A program made the position numbers and the translations under genes. From the NCBI GenBank assembly GCA_900239685.1, contig OENT01000218.1, positions 92,158 through 156,157 on the forward strand: a stretch of 64,000 nucleotides of DNA. The letters run 5' to 3'. Positions 12,225 through 22,451 of the stretch are shown here, one piece after another (positions within the stretch are counted from its first letter, which is position 1; every line of letters begins with the position of its first letter). The notes under the pieces were generated by a model. The model saw only the letters and a list, made by a program, of their open reading frames with translations, was not told the origin of the DNA and made no database searches. Source of the DNA: Rotaria macrura (Eukaryota > Rotifera > Eurotatoria > Philodinida > Philodinidae).

Positions 12225-12969
12225 CTTAAGTGTATGTTTTGTTATATTATTAAAGTTTTACTTCAACAATAAGAATTTTCTGATGATTATCATCAAAAAA
12301 AGAAAAAGAAAAACCGTATTTTGGTAGAATTAGATCTATTTGTTCATATTTTAAAATTAAAATTTCACACAGCTTTTCATATCCACTAATATTAAAGCCA
12401 AACCGAATGTATTTCAATTAAAATTATGATTAATTTTTAATTAATTGCTTCTTTTAAAAAGAATCAAATCAAACTTACGATAAGTATTCAATATATAAAA
12501 AGAACTTAGGATCGTTTATCAATCTAAATAATAAGACAAATGTTAGTTAAAACAAAACAAGCTGATAATGTATTCAGGATGAACATATGCATTTAAAAAA
12601 GCCAATCGTTAAATTATGAAAAATAATTAGCAAGAGATCAAATAATAATTTTCTAGTTAGAACAGATGTGCTAAAATTTTCAAAAATCATCTGCATGATA
12701 GCACAAAGCTATTAATTGTTATTTTGATGATGTTACGTGGAGTATCAATAATCAAATATTGACCTGAAAAAAAAACTTATGTCAATATTTACCACATTAA
12801 TAATTAAGATAGATGACTGTGGCTTTGAAACGTTCTAAAATCAAGACGCACCCAACGTCTAAATCGTAAGTTACTCATATCTAATCTAGATGCCAGACAG
12901 TTGCATCGCCTTCCAAGAAATCGGTACAGTCATTCCGTAACTATAACTTAGTAAGAGCTAAGAAGAATT

Positions 12970-13460
12970 TTTTCTGACGTCAGTATTGGCTAACAGAGAA
13001 CAGGATGAGATAAACATAGAATGTAAGGAGAAGAAAGCAAAAATAATATTTTTGGGCACTCGGTATTGACTCATAAGGAAAAAAAACCTTGCGAAGATTT
13101 TAAATATATTTTTTGGCTTAAAACGCATTTTGATGCTATTCGATATCTCCGAAACATTTTTGGATGTTTGTTAACTATTTTTTGAGTGTAGAGAATAGAA
13201 TGAGACCGATATAGAATTTCACGCGCAGACTGATAAAAACTATTGTGTGTAGTTGATGTTGGTGTACTGAGAACAGAATGAGAAGAATATAGACTGTTTG
13301 GCGAAGGAAGGAAAACAAATTCTGTCTGGCCAATTTCGCTTTGAAGAGAACAGAGTAAAAGGGATATAGCTTCGTGGGTGCAGAGACAAAAAAGATATTT
13401 TTGTGCACCCCATGTTGATTGTGCAGAGAACAGAACGAGATATGTATAGATAATATTATT
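12970..13460. repeat. Degenerate tandem repeat around GAGAACAGAATGAGA
   Basis: Five diverged copies of a GAGAACAGAATGAGA…ATATAGA core occur near 12995, 13192, 13268, 13348 and 13430, each with related upstream sequence (…TTGATGTTGGTGTACT…). Spacing is irregular, about 75-200 bp. The antisense frames here are repeat translations. Confidence 0.45.
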
Positions 13461-13858
13461 CAACCTATTCGAAGGTGGGTAATAAAGTGGTAAATTCCAC
13501 TTTCGACGAGTTTTATTTTCACCGACTACAACTTCGCTGCATTCTATTTCCGCCGACTGAAAATTTTACCGACTGAATTCGAAAACGGAAATTACCAAAT
13601 CAGATATGAACTATTCCAGATATAGAAGTTCACTCAAATTAACTAGTTTATTGGGTTATGGATTGATTATCATTTGATTTGGTAAAAATCTGGCCTAGTA
13701 GCCTTCTGGGTTGATAGTATAGCCGAGTTGGTAAGCAAGTCAGTTGAACAGGTTGTCTGCTTTGAAAACAGGTGCCATCAGCATATGCTCGGGAATCTTA
13801 ATTTGCAGCAAATTCAATTTGAAAAAAAAAAAGAATTTCTCACAAAATCCACAATTAC

Positions 13859-14580
13859 AGCGGTATAGCGGTATACCGGTGTAGTGGTATACCGGTATAT
13901 CGGTGGAGCAGTATAGCGGTGCAGCAGTATAGCGGTGTAGCGGTGTAGTCGTGTAGTGGTGTAGCGGTATACCGGTGTAGCGGTATACCGGTTTAGCGGT
14001 ATACCGGTGTAGCGGTGTAGCGGTATCGGTGCAGGGGTGTAGCGGTATAGGTGCAGCGGTGTGGGGCTATACCCCCATATAGGGATGTGCGGTGTCGTTA
14101 TACTGATTACCAGTGTCACCGAGGCACCGATGCACTAACACTGACCCTCACTGACCTCAATTTAAGTCTAAAAGTATAATATTCTGCATGCAGATTGTGG
14201 TCAACAGAAATTAGGATCGAAGTCAGTGCTGCTACGCTGACCTCAGTTTCACCGTATTCACTGTCAGTATTACACCGTTCAGTGCAAAACCGCACATCCC
14301 TACCCCCATACTGCTACACCGCTACATCGCTATACGGCTACATCGCTAAACGGCTACACCGCTACACGGCTACATCGCTACACGGCTACATCGCTACACG
14401 GCTACACGGCTACATCGCTACACCGCTACACCGCTAAACGGCGACACCGCTACACGGCTACATCGCTACACCGCTACACCGCTATACCGCTACACCACTA
14501 TACCGCTACACCACTATACCGCTACACCGCTATACCGCTATACCGCTACACCGCTATATCGCTATACCGCTACACCGCTG
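13859..14580. repeat. Minisatellite palindrome of GCGGTGTAGCGGTATA words
   Basis: Left half (13859-14060) is an array of degenerate GCGGTGTA/GCGGTATA octamers. Right half (14311-14580) is the same array inverted (TACACCGC/TATACCGC). The two arrays would fold into one long hairpin, split at its centre by the MITE at 14080-14302. Tyr/Thr-rich frames here are repeat translations. Confidence 0.8.
14080..14302. mobile_element. hAT-type MITE with 8-bp target duplication
   Basis: 223 bp. Inverted ends TAGGGATGTGCGGT and ACCGCACATCCCTA are perfect over 14 bp. The element is flanked by the direct 8-bp repeat CCCCCATA at 14072-14079 and 14303-14310. An 8-bp duplication and a TAGGG-type terminus are the hAT pattern. 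The interior carries CACTGACCTCA words in both orientations. No ORF. Confidence 0.75.
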
Positions 14581-14655
14581 TGATTATCTGTTTGTATCGT
14601 AACTCAGTTTGGTTGAAGTTTGAATTGGCCGCAAATTCAAATTCCCCATGAAGTC

Positions 14656-14770
14656 GCCATCAGATAAAGGTTTCCTCTCTTCTAATGTTTTAACAAAATA
14701 TTGCTGGCGATATTAGAAACCGGACATTTTGTTAAAACACTAGAAGAGAGGAAACCTTCAGCTGATAGCA
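14656..14770. repeat. Hairpin, ~44-bp arms
   Basis: Arms 14656-14699 and 14726-14770 (shared core GGTTTCCTCTCTTCTA, and TGTTTTAACAAAAT) pair across a 26-base loop. Confidence 0.7.
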
Positions 14771-14842
14771 TCGGTTTTTCGATCAGACAACCTGTTCACG
14801 TGACTCGATTATCTACTCACATGGTTACCAAAGTACGAGGAA

Positions 14843-16286
14843 AGGTCCCTGGNGGTGTTTCTCTGGGATTCTAACGGAAACCTATATGGATTTGTAAAGT
14901 CAAGTGTTAATATCTCAAGTATAGCAAAATTAGCGGTTGAGATTGATCTATTAAAAGTTTGAAATAAAAACATTTTTTACTTAGAGTTCTTAGGAAGCCA
15001 CAGGTGCATTGTTCGATTAAAAATAAATCACAAAAAGAATTGAAATATTGAGAAGCCGGTGATGCTTTTAACGATGATTCGAAATATGTTATTACGTGTC
15101 ACTCATACTACATTTATTTCACCGGAAGTTTTGAATTATAAACCAAAAAAGTAGAAAATGACATCTTAACATTAGTCTTTCAGGAGGTTCGTAAATTACA
15201 ACTATCTAAGTAGTTAAAAAAATGCAGTTTTATAATATTTCAACAGCTCTATCGACTAATGTATAGAGAATTACATGAACTGAATTATATGTTTTTGTAT
15301 TGGTCGTCAAACTACTAATATAACATAATTTTTATTTAACTTACCACGGACCCGCAAACAAATGATAAATAAGAGACGTTCATAAACGTTTTTCGATAAA
15401 CTTATTCTGATATGAATTTATCTAGAATTCAGTGCTCCGTTCAATGAAAGCATCCCGACATCAACATGACTTTGTTCTGAAAATATATCAGCGAAATTAC
15501 TCACAATTTTCACGTTTGTATGTTTAGGATATTAGTCTGGTTAATTTCATATGGTACCCCGCATCTTCTCGTAAAAGTCAAAATCATGTCATTTCTGGAT
15601 ACCTTGATGTTTATAAGTATACGTGTTTTACTGAAGCATTTTATTCGGCTCTAGAAATACTGCTTGAAAGTGGGAACAGCTTTAATGTGTGCAGTGACTA
15701 ATTCTATTGAGAAAAGTGCATGACCTTTCGTATAAGTTAGCTAGAAGAAATGATTTCTTGAAGCGATCAGCAAAAGGATATTGCACTGATGTTTGTGATC
15801 GACGACAAATAAGTGGTTGAAACAAAGTGCGTGATTACAGTGACTGCAGTACCTAAAAGAAAAGTCATGGTATGTTGGTAACGAACAACTTCATCAAAAA
15901 GAGAAACGAACACCATGTACATTTTCGATTTGAGCAAAATCATTCTTTAAATAGCCACTTGAATACCAATTACACTCGTATTGGGTTTATAATTCAAAAC
16001 TTCCGGTGAAATAAATGTAGTATGAGTGACACGTAATAACATATTTCGAATCATCGTTAAAAGCATCACCGGCTTCTCAATATTTCAATTCTTTTTGTGA
16101 TTTATTTTTAATCGAACAATGCACCTGTGGCTTCCTAAGAACTCTAAGTAAAAAATGTTTTTATTTCAAACTTTTAATAGATCAATCTCAACCGCTAATT
16201 TTGCTATACTTGAGATATTAACACTTGACTTTACAAATCCATATAGGTTTCCGTTAGAATCCCAGAGAAACACCCAGGGACCTTCC
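14843..16286. mobile_element. Long-TIR foldback element, ~300-bp arms
   Basis: Arms at about 14843-15146 and 15983-16286 are almost identical inverted copies, starting AAGGTCCCTGGGTGTTTC and ending at a TTATAATTCAAAACTTCCGG block. The 840-bp centre is AT-rich with no ORF over 60 codons. The N at 14853 falls in the left arm, where the right arm has the complete sequence, so it is probably an assembly ambiguity caused by the repeat. No convincing target duplication was seen. Confidence 0.7.
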
Positions 16287-16629
16287 GTCGTCAGATGCTC
16301 CAACCCAGATGGTTACCAACTCAGATGATAATCAATCCATAACCGAATAAACTAATTAATTTGAGTGAACCTCAATATCTAGAATAGTTCATATCTGATT
16401 CGGTAATTGAGGGCTGGACAACATCCCCAAAAATCGAGAAATTGTACCATTTACAGCAGAAATCCTTCAACCACGAAAAGTCAAGCAGAAATGCTTCACG
16501 ATCCGAATACCCCATTCAATCAAGACCTTCGTCGGATATATCGAAGAATTTCAAGGAGAAATACTGGAACCATTTCTCCAATTAAAATAACAGACGTATA
16601 ACACCCAAGCAGATCTTAATACTCTTTTC

Positions 16630-17240
16630 ATTTTCAGTTCAAAGGGCTGTCTCTAACAGAAACGGATTTTTGTCAACAGAAGCAGTCTCTTGTCCAGGAG
16701 AAATCGATCAGCTATATCCACAAATTGCAGGAAAAACGGATAACCGATAAGGAGAAATGGATAAATTATCTAGGTGAATTATTTATTCCTCTTTAAGTCT
16801 CAGGGATGTTTTTCTAGCAGAAACGGATCTTTATCAGTAGAAGTGATTTATTTTCCGCGAGAAATCGATAACCCATATGCTCGACTTACAGGAGAACCGT
16901 ATCAGAGATAAGGCGAAATGGATAAATTATTTTGATGAATTATTAATTTCGCTTTCACCTTAAGGAAGATTTCTCTAACAGAAACAGATTTTTGAAAATA
17001 GAAACGGTATATTTGCCAGAAGAAATCGTTAATCCGTATCCTCGAATTACAGGAAAAATGGATAAACCATCTAGATGAAATATTTATTCCTTTTTACGAC
17101 TGAGGGAGGTTTTTCTAGCAGAAGCGGATCTTTGTCAGTAGAAGCGGTTTATTTTCGAGGAGAAATGGATCAACGATATCCTCGAGTTACAGGAGAATTC
17201 TAGGACAGATAACGTGAAATATATCAGCTATGGAGAGGAT
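16630..17240 (+). repeat. Satellite-like tandem repeat, ~140-161-bp unit, 4 copies
   Basis: Units begin near CAGAAACGGAT at 16657, 16818, 16979 and 17119. They share an internal GGAGAAATCGATCA…ATCCTCGAATTACAGGA block and a TTATTCCTCTTT tail. Copies are well diverged and no ORF is maintained. Confidence 0.7.
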
Positions 17241-17588
17241 TTATATATTTCTTTTTCATCTATAGCGGGATCTTTTAAGAGGAATCAATTTTATTGGTTC
17301 TTTTTCTAAAATCCTCTAGGTATACGCAGGGTGTTTTGAATCTAACAGTTTTTCGCAGGCTGTGATTGTTATCGTATAAGAGTAGAAAGAAAAGTTCGGG
17401 AGAGAAATGGTAGTTAATATTCGAATTTATTGCGGAACGAAAGTGTCTCTCGAGCAGAGAGTATGCGTTTGGCAGGTTTTATGTTTGTAGGTTAATGTTT
17501 GAGTGGAGCAGTACAGCTTTGTTTGATTAGAAAATTTTCTTAGTTAGCTACTTTTTTACGGGTTTATGTTAGTTTCGAGTGCTATTAA

Positions 17589-17835
17589 CGCATAGGATAC
17601 CACTGTCTTCAGACTGAACACACGCTGAACGGAAGACGTTTTTTCTTGCTTTCTCATAGAAATATAGCTGCGAAACAGCATGTTTATTAACATGGCTAAA
17701 TGAATCTGCATGTTATTTGTGATAGAATATATATGAGTGCAAGTGGTTTTCGACGATCCAACGCGAGAGAGACTGAGTTTTCGATTTTTGTGTACAATGC
17801 TTGCGTTAACGCAAGAATTGTCGGTATCCAAAAGG
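17589..17835 (-). mobile_element. TTAA-flanked MITE, copy 1 (247 bp)
   Basis: Flanked by TTAA at 17585-17588 and 17836-17839. Inverted relative to the copy at 45239-45484, which is 246 bp and matches along its whole length. Imperfect terminal repeats contain TGGATACC and GGTATCC. A TTAA duplication is typical of piggyBac or Kolobok elements. No ORF. Confidence 0.65.
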
Positions 17836-18108
17836 TTAAAGACGCTTTCTTTCGGTGCGAATTACGAGTGGTGTTTATTTTACATTTCTTACATATTGCC
17901 CTGTTTTATTCAGGGTGTGTGAAGAAAAATCATCCAGTTCAAATTTGGTTTTGTTGGATGGAATAGAAATAGTGAAGTAGGCAGTTACATGGCAGATGAA
18001 AAGAAAAGTTGAAGCGCAGCGAATGAACTTATATATATTTACACGAATGTTAGAAAACAATATTTGGACAGGTCTTTTCTTTATTTCTAGTCGAAGTTAT
18101 TGAGTGTG

Positions 18109-19392
18109 CCCAGGTCCGAGGCGTACGGCGGGAACCGGCCGGATCCCGTGTTATTCCGACGAATTCCGGAAGCGGGTTTCCGAAATCGGTTCCGGCTTCC
18201 GGATGCGGCTTAATTCCCGGCGATTCCCGGCACCGAAGCGTATCCACGGATACGGTTCCCGTTTCCTATACCGGATCCGCCGTCGGAAAACACCGTTTCC
18301 AAGCCCAGACCACATACGGTCCAGATCCGACCGTTTCCGGACCGGATACCGATAACGGAAAAAGCAATTTTCCCATCCGGAGAGAACACGGCTCAGATCT
18401 GACCGTTTCCGCTAAGCTCCCGAAAACTCATCTGGCCGTTTCCCAAACAGCGCTAAATACTCAGAATTACTAAGTAAAGTCTCCGAATTTTGAATCCAGC
18501 TTTTATTTCTCTTTTAAACAAGCCTAAAACAACACCAGAAGATACCCTGGGAACAAATAAAATTCTAGTAAAACATTATACAATTCTCTCTAAACTCGCT
18601 TTTGTTACAAAAATGGGAATTTTCAGTCCGAAGATCTAAAAATCAGATTTTTAGACTTTGACAAACCGAAAACGATATGTGTAAGAACACCACACATGTT
18701 AAGCACCAGCGTTTTGAGACTTTCCTGAGTATTCAATCAAGGTAAGTGACGCTTCTAAAGTCTCTGAAGGACCTTTGATTTCAAATTTTTATCAAAAAAC
18801 TTCAAATAATAATTAATGCTCTGAAACCAATAACAATTTAAGTAACAAAACTCAACTTTTCAAGCGACCCCATCAAAATACGGTAAACTATCTCGGTGAT
18901 GGAAATCGTCCTTAAATTAAAGGAATTAGACAAAAAATCCCAAAAAAGACCTTTAAAGGTCTGTTTTTGTAAATCGATGATTTGGAGATCAAGGAACGAC
19001 ATAAATGAGAATTTAATATGCGATGTAATTGTTTTTGAAGGGGAGGCCCGATTTCCGAAGCAGAAATAATTTAATCGGAATACGGTGGTTTCCGACTCTT
19101 TTCCGATGCTTCTTTACCGGATGTTTGTATTTTACGGTTGGATCCTGGTGGAACCTGCTATAGTTCCGGTTGGTTCCTGGCTGATCCGTGGTGTTTCCTT
19201 GAAATTTCCGGTTTCCGGAATATCCAGGTTCCGGGTACGGATAAATCCGGCCGGAATACTGCTTCCATGTTCCGGTTGTTTTTCCGGCCGTTTCCGGCCG
19301 GAAATACACCGGAACCGGCAGCAAGTAGCCGGAAAATATCCCGTTTCCTGCGGGGTCCGGCCGGATCCGGTCTCCGGAACGAACGACCTGGG
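18109..19392. mobile_element. CCCAGG-ended GC-rich element of CCGGAAAC words
   Basis: Left end CCCAGGTCCGAGG, inverted right end CCCAGGTCGTTCG, flanked by TG on both sides. The outer thirds (18109-18440 and 19070-19390) are dense in TTTCCGG/CCGGAAAC/CCGGATCC words, far more GC-rich than surroundings. The centre (18450-19060) is AT-rich and shows none. Long frames in the GC-rich ends are translations of the words, not genes. Confidence 0.6.
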
Positions 19393-20848
19393 TGTCGATA
19401 TATGTGCAGAACGAAAACTAGTATTTGTGCGTGTATATCTTTGTTCGTTCTGTAGAAACAGAGTGAACAGAAAATTCAATTTTTGCCTGGATGACATTTT
19501 TCTGCTTGAGATTTCTTAGATTCTAAATCGAAGAAAAACTTTAGAATAGGCTTTATAATTTAGATTAAAAAAATCTCGTTACTATTATAATCACTTGAAT
19601 CAACTTAAAATCAAAATAGCATATAATTGTTTCAGAAATATTTAACTAAATTATAATCAGATTAATAAATGTTTTTTCATCATTGGAAGAAGAATCTTGA
19701 AAACAATTCTAAACAAACAGATGAAGTTTTAAAAATAATCTTCCAAAACTAAACATGGGTTTCGCGTATGTTTCTACATCTTGCGAAATTAAACTTTGTT
19801 TTCAAAGGTGATTTTCTGTGTTATTGTATAGAAATAAAGATATAATTCAATAATTGTAAGAGCGATACTATTGGAATTATATATAAACATGAATAAGAAT
19901 TCGTTTAGTGAAAAGTTTTTAAATTTTAACATAGCAAAAGCGTGGAAGCAGGAAAAATTGACGCAAGTGATACATTTTACTTAATAATAGAAAAACCATT
20001 TTTAATTATCAAATTGATTTCATATTTATTTTACTCCAAGATCAAAAATAGAAGTATGGAATATTTGTTATCAATATTATTGTATACCAACGGCATCAAA
20101 AAAGCTTTTTTTTTTATCGAACTCTAACTTATCTGTAGGTTTTTTTTCTAATAAAAAAATTTCAAAAGTATTGATAGTTATTTATATGAAAGAAAGTCTA
20201 TGTTTTCACCTATTTAGTTATTTTTATTTATTTTCTACCGTATTCCTCAACAAATTATGAAACTCATTCTATTAAAAAAAATAAAACATTCTATTTGGTC
20301 AGTTACTAAGTGATTTGTAATATACGAGTTCTAGATTTTAGTCCCAGTAGGGTGAAAGTGAAAAGCTATTTCTATTGAAACTAGTGGCGCACTCTGCATC
20401 TTCAGGTTAAAAATTGAAACTTTTATTACAGTTAAAATTTCATCAAATTTGAAGAGACTACGTTGCTCAAATAATGAATAAAATCGTCGATCAAATCTTT
20501 AAATTTTTAAAAACTGATGAGGCGTTTCCCTGTACAAGTTTACGATTTCTGTCTGAATCTATTATCTCTTAAAGAATAGCCAAGGATAGACACTTATCTA
20601 TATATATATATAGATATATATCAATTCGTTTTTTCCCATTTCTCCTTGTTGAAGCATTTCCCTCTATGACGAATTAAAGACTTCTGCTTGAAGCTATTTT
20701 GCTGTGAAAAAGGGTGAAGGATAGACGCATATTTATAAATTCTTTCTTTTCCATTTCTTCTTAACATATATGACTTTATGGGGGATGATCCATTTCTGCT
20801 TAAAGTGGAACAACCTCCCGATCGATGGGTACTAGTGTCCACTGCTGC
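19393..20848. other. AT-rich intergenic, no supported gene
   Basis: No coding signal. A (TA)n microsatellite lies at 20596-20622, followed by a weakly repeated AGGATAGAC… segment (20583 and 20720). Confidence 0.5.
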
Positions 20849-21163
20849 GGTAATTTCCGTTTTCGAATTCAGTCGGTAAAATTTTCAATCGACAAAAATG
20901 AAATGCAGCGAAGTTGTAGTCGGCGAAAATAGAATTCGGCGAAGTTGGAGTCGGTGAAGTTATCAGTCGGTGAAAATAAAAGTCGGCGAAGATAGACTAA
21001 TTCAATAAAGTGAGTGCGATATCCACATATATTTGCAATTTATTTCTACGTATCATAGACAAGAAGATAAGAGGACTCATTACTATACGGTCAATGTGAA
21101 ACTTAGCAAAGCCTGCTTGGTTGAGATTTTTAGATCTTTCTATGGAGCATTCGCTAGTAGAAA

Positions 21164-21484
21164 TGCATCAGTGCCAGTTAAGAACTGGGGAATTGGTCTT
21201 TTACCCAGCCCGACTGGGTGTCTATTTCACTCAATTCATAATCAAATAAATAGGGATACCTTTTGTAAGAAATTTTAAGCTATATAGTTAAGAGTGCATG
21301 AGTTATGCACGATTATCTAATTCACAAGGTATCAATCTGATTAGGTATATATTTAACTGATCTATGACTCAATCAATAGTCATTAATTAAATTTCGCTAA
21401 TAGATTTATTATTAATTCTTGAAAATGAGTTGAGTTATATAAATACCCAGTCGGACTTGCACCCAGTTAACTGCCACTGGTGCA
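21164..21484. mobile_element. Short TIR element with CAGTGCCAGTTAA ends
   Basis: TGCATCAGTGCCAGTTAA (21164-21181) and the inverted TTAACTGCCACTGGTGCA (21467-21484) match at 16 of 18 positions. Both are followed inward by ACTGGG and CCGACTGGGT words. About 320 bp, no ORF. Confidence 0.5.
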
Positions 21485-22032
21485 TACCCACACGCTAGTG
21501 ATCATTGAAAACTGCATTTTACAGGTTAAAAATGAGAGAAATTTTTAAGAGTAATATTATTTGGAGAAGAAAAGAGACCTTTAACAGTATGTTATTTTCC
21601 TATTTGCTTCTGTCTACGGCTATCTGAAAATACTTGTTGAGCTGTTGCTACATCCTAAAATCTTTTCATAATCGCGTGCGTAGTTTAATTTTTTGAGTCA
21701 ATCTTCTTTTTCAACTCATCTTAGCATTCATGAAAAAATGCAAAATCTCAAAACTTATCGTCTTGAGTTTTGATACGGTTTAAGTGTCGAGCGAGAAATA
21801 TGATCATGGAGGATCCGGTATTCATAATTTTTTCAACTTTTACTTTCATTTACAAGTGCAGTATTGAATTATTTTAATTAATAGAAGGCTAGTTCTATTA
21901 GGCAGGGATTGATTCAGTAATCATACATGGGTGAACGTACTTACAGACACAGTTGGGAAATCGTAAAAGTCAGCCTCAACATCGTCGAAAACATATTTCT
22001 AACGCAACACTTCAACTTACTGTGTTCCATTA

Positions 22033-22351
22033 CCAGGGTGATTGAATCCGATACTGGATCCAATCAACCGATGAAATCCTATCGGAATCCTGGTTTAGGC
22101 CATGAGTAACGAATCTGATGGGAAAATAGTGATTTATTTTTTGGGTGCCAATTTGTATCTGATGATGTCATTAGTGGTCTGTTAGAACCCTATAACGGAT
22201 TTCGTCGGATTCTGACAAATGGACCGATCGGATTCCAATTTTAAGGATCCTAATGTCGTTCCGGAACCGGGATTCCATTGGTTTTATAGAAATTCAACAT
22301 AAAATCCGATCGGGTCCTATGGAATCCAGTTGTCGGTATGTACAGCCTGGG
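22033..22351. mobile_element. Small TA-flanked element of GGATTCC/GGAATCC words
   Basis: Left end CCAGGGTGATTG and inverted right end CCCAGGCTGTAC, TA on both sides. The interior is full of GGATTCC, GGAATCC and CCGATCGG words. It ends 100 bases before the probable start of the giant gene. Its right end supplies the first in-frame ATG (22338) of that frame, which argues against using that ATG as the start. Confidence 0.5.
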
Positions 22352-22451
22352 TATACTTTTTATTATTTCATATAATAAATATGTTTGTTTCATTTGTTGT
22401 TTCTATTTAATTGTAGATTTTATTATTAGACAGACGAAATCTCACATCGGC

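Larger units (their letters stand above)
13590..16407. repeat. Inverted repeat pair, ~95-bp arms
   Basis: Arms at 13590-13684 and 16314-16407 are about 90% identical in inverted orientation (shared core GGTTATGGATTGATTATCAT). They enclose the minisatellite palindrome and the long-TIR element. A weaker inner pair (AACAGGTTGTCTG at about 13748 and its complement at about 14787) points to nested foldback structure. Confidence 0.6.
13490..21003. mobile_element. Candidate 7.5-kb composite element with 9-bp target duplication
   Basis: A perfect direct repeat AATAAAGTG lies at 13481-13489 and 21004-21012. Immediately inside each copy are inverted word arrays: TTTTATTTTCACCGACT, ACTTCGCTGCAT and a GAATTCGAAAACGGAAATTACC-type block at 13490-13595, with the inverted counterpart at 20849-21003. 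Between them lie several other repeats listed separately and no intact transposase. A 9-bp duplication is typical of Mutator-like elements; that assignment is inference. Confidence 0.55.

Noticed and set aside
13705..13800. Second tRNA-like stretch (TATAGCCGAGTTGGTAAG)
   Set aside because: No cloverleaf can be drawn; it lies in an inverted repeat arm.
13814..14437. Open frames of Tyr/Thr/Arg repeats on both strands
   Set aside because: Translations of the GCGGTGTA minisatellite arrays.
18104..19519. Long frames in the GC-rich blocks
   Set aside because: All frames are open because the CCGGAAAC words lack stops; no domain and mutual overlap on both strands.
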